A model generated the notes under the pieces. It was given only the letters and a program-made list of their open reading frames with translations, did no database searches and was not told the DNA's origin. A DNA stretch of 35,447 bases from Alphaproteobacteria bacterium (GTDB lineage: Bacteria > Pseudomonadota > Alphaproteobacteria > UBA8366 > GCA-2717185): assembly GCA_021774435.1 (NCBI GenBank), contig JAJFJB010000101.1, positions 1-35,447 on the forward strand, written 5' to 3'. Positions 26,098 through 33,709 of this stretch are shown here, one piece after another; the first letter of the stretch is position 1; each line of letters begins with the position of its first letter. A program made the position numbers and the translations under genes.

Positions 26098-26222
26098 GCT
26101 CCTTCACGACTCGAATACGAACCGTTAATAAGAACATGAAAAATGACGCGGCTACGATAAAGCCAACCCTTCTTTCGTCGCCCCAATTGCGCGGAATCGA
26201 GAAAGAACAACGCGCGCAGGGT
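26098..26222 (+). pseudogene. Decayed copy of the 5' end of the LegC-like aminotransferase gene
   Basis: The stretch aligns without large gaps to 21886-22011, including about 15 bp upstream of the first start. The encoded remnants run in parallel: RTVNKNMKNDAATIKP against RTDNKPMENGAAAMKS, then LRGIEKE against LRGNEKE. Downstream (to about 26270) SGSLNGT may correspond to STVNGT of the intact gene after a deletion; beyond that, similarity is lost. A 118-residue open frame (26091-26447) runs through it but I treat this as residual openness, not a functional gene. Confidence 0.85.
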
Positions 26223-26439
26223 CAAGAGTCGGTAACGGTCAGCGGTTCGCTCAACGGCACGATCGGCCTGGTAGTGAACTTCACAGACTTCTCGATAGAT
26301 GTAGCTGGAATCATTGCGACACTCGACAACCAACACCCGAAACGTGTTGATGCCAGTTTGTCTTATGGCGACGTTGCCGCTGTTCTGCGGGCTACCAATG
26401 CTTTGCGGAAGGTCGCTGGAATTTGGGGAGAAACCGTTT
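26223..26439 (+). other. Spacer between aminotransferase remnant and capsule-like gene
   Basis: An open frame continues from the remnant and ends near ALRKVAGIWGETVYA, which has a coding look, but I do not recognise it. It may be a further decayed piece of an ancestral glycan gene. GGGGAG at 26425-26430 serves the next gene. Confidence 0.4.
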
Positions 26440-27915
26440 ATGCTTGAACGCGGTGACAATGTCCTTCTATTGGCGCATTCGCAGTTTCGGGCGCTTTTTA
26501 TCGGCCTGGCTCGCCGGCTACGCCAAGAAAACGGACTTAAGGTTCACCTCTACACTGCGACGCAGCAAGAGCTGGATTTCTATCAGCGCACCGAGCCCGA
26601 TGCCTTCGACAGCATCACTGTCATGAGGTCGCTCTATACCGATATCGAAATCCCTGTCGCCGACGCATCGGCACAGTACAAACGGGCCGCGGCGCATGAG
26701 CTGCGCTTGGGCATATCGTTTAATTCCATCGTCCTCACGGATCGGCATCTTGGAAGGGGATATGCGCTCGGGGGCTTCCGGCACCCGCGCTCCGTATTTT
26801 CCGAAGTAGCTGATTATCCGCGGGTCGTGCGCGCAGTGGTCGACCATATTGATTTCTGGGAAGCCGAAATCGACAAGCACAAGCCCGCACTGCTGATCAA
26901 TTGTGGTAAGACTCCAGCCGTGATCGCGCGACAGCGCGGACTTCCCTACCGTGCCGTGATCGGTGCCCGCTATAAGAACCTGCAATACTGGGCGCATAAT
27001 GAGTTCGGCGATCTCCCCGGGCTTGCGGTGACATACGGCAGGGCCAGTGGCGACACGGTAGAGCCTCTCGAACACCCGTACACAATGCATATGGAAATGC
27101 GTCGCTATTTTGCGCGGAGCCACGGCACGCTGCCGACCCTGAAGAGGATCGGACTAGCAATCGCGCGCCAGGCCTATTGGCATCTTCGAGGATACAAAAA
27201 GGCGCGGGGATATATTCTTCGCGAGAGGGTCGGTTACTTGTGGCGCCAATCCACATCGGCTCGGCACATTGCCGATGCGCACCGTACCACGCTGGCCGAT
27301 CTTGACGGCCAACGCTTTGTATATTTCCCATTGCATATGGAACCGGAAATCGCGCTTCAAGGTTTTTCACCGGAATGTTTTTCCCAGCTGTCCTGCATCG
27401 CGTCGCTCGCGCGGGACCTGCCAGCGGGCACCGTTCTTGCGATCAAGGAAACTTTGGCGGCGCTTGGTCGGCGGCCTCGTGATTTCTACGAACAAATTGC
27501 GGAGTTCAAGAATGTCGTCTTTCTTCGCCCTGACCAGCTGGGTCTGCAGGCCGCCATGACAGCGGATGCTACGGCAACAATCACCGGGTCGGGCGGCTTC
27601 GAAGCAGCGGTGAGCGGTCGGCCAGTCATAAGCTTTGGTCGACACAACTTGTACAATATCCTTCCGCATGTGTACCCGATCGCGCGTGAAGAAGATCTAT
27701 ATCCGGCACTTTGTCACATTCTGGGCCCAATATTTGACCATGCTACCGCTGCCAGAGATGGAAAGCGGTTTCTTCAAGCTATTACAGAAACGGCCTTCGA
27801 TCTTGAGGATTTTAAAATTCTGAGTCCCGACAATATTTCGGAAACCGCGATCACCAGTGCCCATTCTTCTCTCCTCGCGGGTCTCCAACCAGAAGAGATT
27901 TCCCGTGCCAGCTGA
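26440..27915 (+). CDS. Capsule-synthesis-like glycosyltransferase, copy 1
   Basis: A 491-residue protein resembling the KpsS/KpsC-like capsule polysaccharide biosynthesis superfamily. An N-terminal alpha/beta domain starts with VLLLAHSQFRALFIGLARRL. The C-terminal domain contains FVYFPLHMEPE, AIKETLAALGRRP, and the nucleotide-sugar-like box TITGSGGFEAAVSGRPVI followed by SFGRHNLYN. It is clearly paralogous to the minus-strand gene at 32129-33652: both share the DRH.GRGYALGGF.HPRS segment and RYKNL.YWA.NE. The start is ATG 26440 with GGGGAG nine bases upstream. It may transfer the nonulosonic acid or build the glycan carrier. Its 3' end overlaps the sulfotransferase gene. Confidence 0.8.
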   Translation: MLERGDNVLLLAHSQFRALFIGLARRLRQENGLKVHLYTATQQELDFYQRTEPDAFDSITVMRSLYTDIEIPVADASAQYKRAAAHELRLGISFNSIVLTDRHLGRGYALGGFRHPRSVFSEVADYPRVVRAVVDHIDFWEAEIDKHKPALLINCGKTPAVIARQRGLPYRAVIGARYKNLQYWAHNEFGDLPGLAVTYGRASGDTVEPLEHPYTMHMEMRRYFARSHGTLPTLKRIGLAIARQAYWHLRGYKKARGYILRERVGYLWRQSTSARHIADAHRTTLADLDGQRFVYFPLHMEPEIALQGFSPECFSQLSCIASLARDLPAGTVLAIKETLAALGRRPRDFYEQIAEFKNVVFLRPDQLGLQAAMTADATATITGSGGFEAAVSGRPVISFGRHNLYNILPHVYPIAREEDLYPALCHILGPIFDHATAARDGKRFLQAITETAFDLEDFKILSPDNISETAITSAHSSLLAGLQPEEISRAS

Positions 27916-28819
27916 TCGGCTTGCGCCGTTGATCATTTCCGGTGCGCCGCGCTCTGGGACGAGTCTTTTGTACAATCTGTTCGACGGGCATCCGGAGGTG
28001 TCGTGGTTGGGAGATGAGGGATTCCTATTCGAGTATCTCAGCGACCTGGGCGACGCGGCTGGACTGTTCGTTGATGCATTACCCGAAGACGAAGAAGCCC
28101 TGATCGCCGGTATTCGCGACAAGCAGCTAATGCCACCGCTGGACAAACCTTATTTGCAGTCGAGTGAGCGCGGCTCGGTCTCCGACGTACGGATTGAATG
28201 GGACTGGGACGAAGCAGCATACCGAAAAGCCCTGTCTGGGCAGCGTCCCGACACGGCAGGCAAGTTGTGGCGATGGTTGGCAACAGCGTATGTAGCCGGG
28301 CTGGGGCAGGTGCCGCGAAAATTCGGCTGCATGAAATCGCCGGATTTCGGAAAATCCGCGGAGGCTGCGCTTCGCTGGTGTCCCGAAGCCCGTGCCCTCA
28401 TAATTATCCGTGATCCGATGTATTCGCTTGATAGTCTCAAGCGCTCTCGCGAACTGAGGGGAGAGAAGCTTCTGACCTGGCCGCGGCTCGCCCTGTGGGT
28501 GCGGAGTTTCCAAGAATTGTACCAAATAATCAAATCATCGGACCGAAGCCGTCTGAAGGTGATCCGTTATGAAACACTGGTGCAGGACGCGGAGCGGATA
28601 ATGCGGGACGTTGCATCATGGACCGGTTTCGATTTTACAGAAGATCTGCTCAACCCGACGATGCATGGTCAGTTTTGGCCAGGTATCTCCAGCTTCGAAC
28701 CGACCTGCGGTATTCAGTCAACGCCGACGAAACGCAAGATTGAGGCTTTGTCCGATCGCGAACAACAGTTTGTCCAGAGGGCACTTTCCGATTTACGCCG
28801 AGGCTTCGACTATCACTGA
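27905..28819 (+). CDS. PAPS-dependent sulfotransferase
   Basis: A 304-residue sulfotransferase. The 5'-phosphosulfate-binding loop is SGAPRSGTSLLYNLF at residues 12-26, and the 3'-phosphate region is ALIIIRDPMYSLDSLKRS. KSPDFGKS, RYETLVQD and a C-terminal RKIEALSDREQQF also fit the Sulfotransfer family. I start at GTG 27905, which overlaps the capsule-like gene by 11 bases and follows AGAAGAGA; a GTG at 27857 is an alternative. It would sulfate a hydroxyl of the surface glycan using PAPS in the cytoplasm. Sulfation together with nonulosonic acid genes is uncommon. Confidence 0.88.
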   Translation: MPADRLAPLIISGAPRSGTSLLYNLFDGHPEVSWLGDEGFLFEYLSDLGDAAGLFVDALPEDEEALIAGIRDKQLMPPLDKPYLQSSERGSVSDVRIEWDWDEAAYRKALSGQRPDTAGKLWRWLATAYVAGLGQVPRKFGCMKSPDFGKSAEAALRWCPEARALIIIRDPMYSLDSLKRSRELRGEKLLTWPRLALWVRSFQELYQIIKSSDRSRLKVIRYETLVQDAERIMRDVASWTGFDFTEDLLNPTMHGQFWPGISSFEPTCGIQSTPTKRKIEALSDREQQFVQRALSDLRRGFDYH

Positions 28820-29020
28820 GCCGCGACTTCCCCGGTCATCCTGCGCCAACCGGTAAGTCACCGTTCTGAATATGCATACACCTCGGATCATTTCCCGTAT
28901 GACACCAACGGCCATCGGTAACCGCCTGCCGGCGGCGCGGACGGACGATCCCAAGGCTGTCCGAAATCCTAATGTGAAGTGGCGTTGACTCGAAGTTTAG
29001 CGGGACCCTCCAATTCTCGA
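28820..29020. other. Spacer after the sulfotransferase gene, nothing identified
   Basis: Two hundred bases between the sulfotransferase stop and the methyltransferase remnant. No open frame of coding character, no clear terminator and no recognised gene fragment. Confidence 0.5.
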
Positions 29021-29229
29021 ACTGTTGGCGCCGTATGCTCGCATATGAAAGCATTGTTGATCCATTATCTCACAGGGCCGCTCTACCGGAGCATCGCACT
29101 TCTTCTTGGTTCTCCGTCCCTGATCAAATGCTTCTGCGCTGGCCCTGGATATTCAAAGCGCGTTAGCAAAATCAAGTCGGTTCTAGAAAATTTCGGTATG
29201 CTTGATGCAGCTTGTGTGAACCCCTGACT
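29021..29229 (+). pseudogene. Decayed, internally deleted copy of the methyltransferase 3' end
   Basis: DNA and protein match two blocks of the intact methyltransferase gene (25164-26015). LIHYLTGPLYRSIALLLGSP matches LIHYLPGPLYRRAGLLLGSP, and KSVLENFGMLDAACVNP matches KSVLANFVMLETACVKS at the very C-terminus. About 130-150 bp between the blocks are missing, and the first half of the gene is absent. No SAM-binding domain remains, so it cannot be a functional enzyme. Confidence 0.9.
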
Positions 29230-29291
29230 GATAAAGAAGTTATATAAAATTTTTCGTCTTATTGCGCATTCGCTTGCGTTGAATTTGTTGT

Positions 29292-29399
29292 TATGCCAAT
29301 GACGGGCCTCCCGACGACCATGCCTTTGTTCATCTACGACCGTATATTGAAGAAGGAAAAACGGCGTACTGGATTTGGGACGACGGATTATCGAAGTAA
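29292..29399 (+). pseudogene. Probable C-terminal gene remnant of unknown family
   Basis: A 35-codon open stretch with strongly protein-like sequence: ANDGPPDDHAFVHLRPYIEE then GKTAYWIWDDGLSK and a stop. The frame is closed by a TGA 12 bases upstream and no start or ribosome site fits, so it looks like the tail of a lost gene. I do not recognise its family. It abuts the HisF2 gene. Confidence 0.45.
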
Positions 29400-29419
29400 G
29401 GTGGCGGCGTAGCCGAAAC

Positions 29420-30190
29420 ATGTCGAAACATTCCTCACCGCTGCGGTTGATCGCCCGGCTCGACGTCAAGGGCGAAAACGTGATCAAAGGCATTCACCTT
29501 GAAGGGTTGCGCAAGATTGGCAACCCGAACGCATTGGCGCGCCGTTACTATGCTGACGGAATCGACGAGTTGATTTACATGGATGTCGTTGCGTCCCTCT
29601 ATGGGCGCAACAACGTTCTGGACATTGTGCGCGAAACGGCGCGGGACATTTTTGTCCCATTAACCGTCGGCGGCGGCATGCGTAGTCTTGACGATATCAC
29701 AGAAGCATTGCGGGCCGGCGCGGATAAAGTTGCGATAAATACGGCTGCGATCACTCGTCCGGAATTCCTCCGGGAAGCATCGCAGGCTTTTGGTTCGCAA
29801 TGTATCGTCCTCTCTATCGAGGCCAAGACAGAGTCGCGCGGCAAATGGCATGCATTGACGGACAACGGTCGCGAACACACCGGGGTCGATGTATTGGACT
29901 GGGTGCGTGAAGCTGAAGCTTTGGGTATCGGTGAGGTACTCCTTACCTCTGTCGACCAAGAAGGTACACAAGCCGGATTCGACGAGGAACTTGTCCTAGC
30001 TGTCCGAGCGGCAGTTCAGGTGCCGGTCATCGCGAGCGGTGGCGCCGGTAAACCGGATCACCTCGTCAGCCTTTACAACGCGACCGGCTGCGATGCGGTT
30101 GCGTGTGCGGCACTTCTTCATTACGAGAAAACGACAGTGCCCGAACTAAAACACCACCTTGATGCTGAAAATGTAACGGTGCGGCTTTGA
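29420..30190 (+). CDS. HisF-like (AglZ/HisF2) acetamidino-modification cyclase subunit
   Basis: A 256-residue TIM barrel paralogous to imidazole glycerol phosphate synthase HisF. Conserved segments are LRLIARLDVKGENVIKG (D15, equivalent to Asp11 of Thermotoga HisF), TVGGGMRS, GADKVAINTAA and LLTSVDQEGTQAGFD. The second catalytic Asp of HisF is replaced by Glu (E134 in SIEAK). With the HisH-like and WbpG-like genes that follow, this forms the trio that supplies ammonia to convert an acetamido into an acetamidino group on nonulosonic or uronic sugars. The ATG at 29420 has no clear ribosome site. The stop overlaps the hisH2 start (TTGA). Confidence 0.88.
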   Translation: MSKHSSPLRLIARLDVKGENVIKGIHLEGLRKIGNPNALARRYYADGIDELIYMDVVASLYGRNNVLDIVRETARDIFVPLTVGGGMRSLDDITEALRAGADKVAINTAAITRPEFLREASQAFGSQCIVLSIEAKTESRGKWHALTDNGREHTGVDVLDWVREAEALGIGEVLLTSVDQEGTQAGFDEELVLAVRAAVQVPVIASGGAGKPDHLVSLYNATGCDAVACAALLHYEKTTVPELKHHLDAENVTVRL

Positions 30191-30801
30191 TCGTAATTGT
30201 CGATTACGGGCGCGGTAATCTGTTCAGTATCTCTCAAGCGCTGCACGTGCTTGGCGTCGAACACAGCATCAGCGCCGATCCGGCGGATATTGCGAAGGCA
30301 AATGGAATTGTGCTGCCGGGCGTTGGCGCGTTCGGCGATGCGATGGCAGCGCTGGACCGTGCGCAGTTGGTCACACCACTCCGCGACGCGGCAAGTTCCG
30401 GGACACCGATGTTGGGAATCTGCCTCGGCATGCAGCTGCTTGCCAATGAAAGCAGTGAATTTGGTGAGCATCGCGGCCTCGGCCTAATTCCTGGTACGGT
30501 CCACCGACTGCCTACGGGCCATATGCGTATACCGAATGTCGGATGGCGTGCGTTGCAATGGGTTACAACAGAGATACCGGAAGCCGCGGGGACGTCTCCC
30601 GACGACATGGTGTACTTCGTTCACTCGTATGGATTCAATGTGGAGAATCCTGACGATGTGGTTGCCAGTACCCATTTTAACTGCGCGGGACCCGCCGCGA
30701 TCGTGAAGCGTGGGGCCGTTGTTGGAATGCAGTTCCACCCGGAGAAAAGTGCGGGAACCGGCCTGGCTCTCATCAAGTGGTTTCTGAACGGTCTGCACTG
30801 A
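30187..30801 (+). CDS. HisH-like glutamine amidotransferase subunit
   Basis: A 204-residue class I glutaminase that releases ammonia from glutamine for its HisF-like partner. The start VDYGRGNLFS, the oxyanion strand PGVGAFGDA, nucleophile C79 in GICLGMQLL, NVGW at about 117-120, and H184/E186 in QFHPEKS complete the catalytic triad. The start is a TTG overlapping the hisF2 stop. Its placement in a glycan locus, next to an N-acetyl sugar amidotransferase and away from his genes, argues for a sugar-modifying and not histidine-synthesis role. Confidence 0.92.
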   Translation: MIVIVDYGRGNLFSISQALHVLGVEHSISADPADIAKANGIVLPGVGAFGDAMAALDRAQLVTPLRDAASSGTPMLGICLGMQLLANESSEFGEHRGLGLIPGTVHRLPTGHMRIPNVGWRALQWVTTEIPEAAGTSPDDMVYFVHSYGFNVENPDDVVASTHFNCAGPAAIVKRGAVVGMQFHPEKSAGTGLALIKWFLNGLH

Positions 30802-30845
30802 TCGTAGACACAGGCGAATATTCTTTCAGGTATTGGAGTTCCGGA

Positions 30846-32108
30846 ATGGTGGAAGTGAAAGAAACCGATGGTAAGCGTTTTGCGGTGGATCCGCAGGAAG
30901 GGCAATTGGAAATCAAGTATGGCCTTCCGGCCGACGTTCTGTTCTGCAAGAGCTGCGTTATCAGCAATCAGCGCCCATCCTCTTCCGTAGAATTTAAACA
31001 TACAAAGGACTCCCGCAAATCGACGATTCACTTCGATGAAAACGGAATCTGCGATGCGTGCAATTACTCAAAACGCAAATTCACGGAGGTTGATTGGGAG
31101 GAACGTGACGCAAAACTGCGTGAGTTGTGTGACCGCTTTCGGTCCCGAAACGACTCTTACGATTGCCTGGTACCAGGCTCCGGTGGGAAGGATTCAGTCT
31201 ACGCAGCGCTGCGCTTGAAGCGGGACTACGGCATGCATCCGCTTACTGTCACTTGGGCGCCTCACCTGTATACGGATGTCGGTTGGTATAATATGCAGGC
31301 TTGGCTGCACAAGGGTGGCTTTGACAATTACCTTTTTACGCCCGACGGCGAAGCGCACAGAAAGCTGACCCGGCTCGCCTTCGAAAATTTGTTGCATCCA
31401 TTCCAACCCTTCATCTTCGGTCAGAAAAACTACGCACCGAAGATGGCTGCGAAAATGGGCGTGCCGTTGGTGTTCTATGGCGAAAACGAAGCCGAATACG
31501 GGAATACGGTTTCGGAGAACGAGAGCGCTCAGCGGAAACTCGAATATTTCGCTCAGGATAGTCAAAACGCTGAAGATTTGTATTTCGGCGGTGTGCCGTT
31601 CTCTGAATTACCCGATAAGGGTGTCGACCTGCGCTCCATCGATCCCTACATGCCGGCCGATCCGGATTCGCTTCGGGCAGCGGAAGTGGAAGTCCACTAT
31701 CTAGGTTATTATCTGCAATGGACGCCGCAAGAGAACTACTACTATTCGGCCGAAAATATCGGTTTCAAGGCCAACGAGCATCGGACAGAGGGAACCTATT
31801 CGAAATATAACTCGATAGACGACAAGACGGATCCATACCACTACTGGACGACACTGGTGAAGTTTGGGATTGGCAGAGCGACATACGATGCGGCCCAGGA
31901 AATCCGTAATCAACATATCGATCGCGAAGAAGGCGTAGCACTGGTCAGGCGCTACGATCAGGAATTCCCAAGGCGTTATTTCCCGGAGTTCCTCGAATAT
32001 CTAGATCTTTCCGAAGAGCAGTTTTTTGCCATAGCCGACGAGTTTCGCTCCCCCCACCTGTGGACGAAAAGTAACGGCGAGTGGGTTCTTCGGCATCAGG
32101 TTAGCTAA
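30846..32108 (+). CDS. N-acetyl sugar amidotransferase (WbpG/PseA-like)
   Basis: A 420-residue PP-loop ATPase. The PP-loop is PGSGGKDS at 110-117. A zinc-type knuckle is visible as C34-x2-C37 and C69-x2-C72. It activates an N-acetyl group with ATP so that ammonia from the HisH/HisF pair yields an acetamidino group, as in PseA of Campylobacter and WbpG of Pseudomonas. I start at ATG 30846, seven bases after GGAG. A GTG at 30777 inside the hisH2 gene would add 23 residues. The N-terminal 33 residues before the knuckle are longer than I expect for the family. Confidence 0.9.
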   Translation: MVEVKETDGKRFAVDPQEGQLEIKYGLPADVLFCKSCVISNQRPSSSVEFKHTKDSRKSTIHFDENGICDACNYSKRKFTEVDWEERDAKLRELCDRFRSRNDSYDCLVPGSGGKDSVYAALRLKRDYGMHPLTVTWAPHLYTDVGWYNMQAWLHKGGFDNYLFTPDGEAHRKLTRLAFENLLHPFQPFIFGQKNYAPKMAAKMGVPLVFYGENEAEYGNTVSENESAQRKLEYFAQDSQNAEDLYFGGVPFSELPDKGVDLRSIDPYMPADPDSLRAAEVEVHYLGYYLQWTPQENYYYSAENIGFKANEHRTEGTYSKYNSIDDKTDPYHYWTTLVKFGIGRATYDAAQEIRNQHIDREEGVALVRRYDQEFPRRYFPEFLEYLDLSEEQFFAIADEFRSPHLWTKSNGEWVLRHQVS

Positions 32109-32128
32109 ATCCTGAATCAGGCAGCGGA

Positions 32129-33652
32129 CTAAACGGCTACGCGCTTCTGTTCCAGCGGCGCGCGCGAGAAATCCCGCGCTGACGCTGCGAATTGGTGGTG
32201 AAGTTTAAGCGATCCCTCTAACGCGTCGGCGGCACTGGACACGACGTCGTCGTCGAATCGTTTCAGGTGAATGTAGTCGTATTCTTTCAGGTCGAAGCAG
32301 CAGGACACTATTCCCGCCAGGAGCCTGTTCGCCTGTTCCCTTATCTGTTGCTGGTCGGCTGGGTTGTCCAGTGCCTTTGACAAGGCGGCTGTCAAATCGC
32401 GATCGCTGTCGAGCACTTGGACGGAAGGCAGAATATTGTACAAATTATGTCGTCCAAAGGAGAGGACTGGAACGCCGGCCGCGGCGGCTTCTAATCCTGC
32501 CGTCCCGCAAATTGTGATAACGGCCGCGGCGTTCTGCGCGCATTCCATGCCGATCTCCCAAGGGTCGAGCATCACGACATTCTTCAAGTCCAGTATGTGT
32601 CGGTAGAAGTGATCCGGCCGACGGCCAACCATACCGTAGGGTTCCTTAACGGCGAGCGTGACGTTTGCCGGTAGGTCGCGTGCGACGGACGCTATCAAAC
32701 TCTGTTGGCTGAAGAATTCGGGGGAAATGCCGTGTAGCGCTGTTTCCGGTTCGACATGAAGGGGGAAATAAACGAACTTCCTGTCCTTCAGGTCGGCGAG
32801 TTTGAAGAGCGGCAACTTGTTGAGGCGCCGGTACTCGCGCCAAATGCGGTAGTGAAAGTTAACGCTCTCGTTAACGAAATAGCCTTTCGCCTTTTCGTAC
32901 CCGCGTGCGCGCCAATAGGCGTGGCGCAAGATAATTTTCCCGACATTTCGAACCATGGTCGATAGCGTGAACGCCTTTGCGTAGGTCTTGCGTGCTGCTG
33001 TATGCGCCAGATAGGGCTGGTTTAATTCGATGTTAGGGTCCACTTCGGCCTTCTCGTAACCGATCTGGATCAACGGTGATTCGTAGAGTTCATTCCAAGC
33101 CCAGTAATGCAGGTTCTTGTACCTGCCGCCGACCAGTGCCCGGTAAGGGATGCCTTGTGGGTGCGCGACGTAGGCAGCTTCTCGCGGTCCGTCGAGAATC
33201 ATCGTGATTTTTTTGTCCGCGATTTCCTTCTGCCAATATTCTAGAACGCAGCAATTGGCGTGAACTGCATGCAGATAGTCGACATTTTCGGAATAGCGCG
33301 ACCGCGGGTGATAGAACCCGCCAAGCGCATAGCCGCGGCCGAAATGCCGGTCGGCTACCATCATTCGATTTATCGTGTAGCCGGTAAAATTTTCGAGTTG
33401 GCGCGCTCGTTCGAACACTGAGGGTTCGTCCAAATTATCATCATAACAGCGGACGAAAAGAGACGATGCGTTGTTGACCGTGTCATACAAGCCGTCGTTC
33501 AGCGCTTCGTAATACTGGACTTCCTGTTCGCCGTTGCAATAGAGGTGGATTGCACTTCCATGCCGCGCTTTCAATTCGCGCGCCAAGGCCGCAATCAGGA
33601 GCCGTGATGCGGAGCGTGCCCCTAGGGCGATATTTTCTAGATAGTCACGCAA
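32129..33652 (-). CDS. Capsule-synthesis-like glycosyltransferase, copy 2
   Basis: A 507-residue paralogue of the gene at 26440-27915, here on the opposite strand and convergent with the WbpG-like gene. Matching elements are DRHFGRGYALGGFYHPRS, GGRYKNLHYWAWNE, FVYFPLHVEPETALHGISPE, GRRPDHFYRHI, and GTAGLEAAAAGVPVLSFGRHNL. The start is a TTG at 33650-33652 with only a weak, distant GAGGA. The frame is closed 15 bases upstream of it, and the homology begins near that TTG. Likely role: assembly or transfer of the surface glycan. Confidence in the exact enzymatic activity is low. Confidence 0.8.
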   Translation of the reverse strand: MRDYLENIALGARSASRLLIAALARELKARHGSAIHLYCNGEQEVQYYEALNDGLYDTVNNASSLFVRCYDDNLDEPSVFERARQLENFTGYTINRMMVADRHFGRGYALGGFYHPRSRYSENVDYLHAVHANCCVLEYWQKEIADKKITMILDGPREAAYVAHPQGIPYRALVGGRYKNLHYWAWNELYESPLIQIGYEKAEVDPNIELNQPYLAHTAARKTYAKAFTLSTMVRNVGKIILRHAYWRARGYEKAKGYFVNESVNFHYRIWREYRRLNKLPLFKLADLKDRKFVYFPLHVEPETALHGISPEFFSQQSLIASVARDLPANVTLAVKEPYGMVGRRPDHFYRHILDLKNVVMLDPWEIGMECAQNAAAVITICGTAGLEAAAAGVPVLSFGRHNLYNILPSVQVLDSDRDLTAALSKALDNPADQQQIREQANRLLAGIVSCCFDLKEYDYIHLKRFDDDVVSSAADALEGSLKLHHQFAASARDFSRAPLEQKRVAV

Positions 33653-33709
33653 AATGCAGCAGTTTCCTCAAGCGCGAATTTTGATTACGGAAGCGGAATG
33701 TCACGGGCT

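Noticed and set aside
26091-26447. 118-residue frame before the capsule-like gene as a functional gene
   Set aside because: Its first third is a decayed copy of the aminotransferase 5' end; no fold or ribosome site supports function.
28979-29227. 82-residue frame as a small functional gene
   Set aside because: It is pieces of the methyltransferase C-terminus with an internal deletion and no catalytic domain.
29420-30801. hisF and hisH of histidine biosynthesis
   Set aside because: Located in a glycan locus beside a WbpG-like gene, no other his genes, and the second HisF Asp is replaced by Glu.
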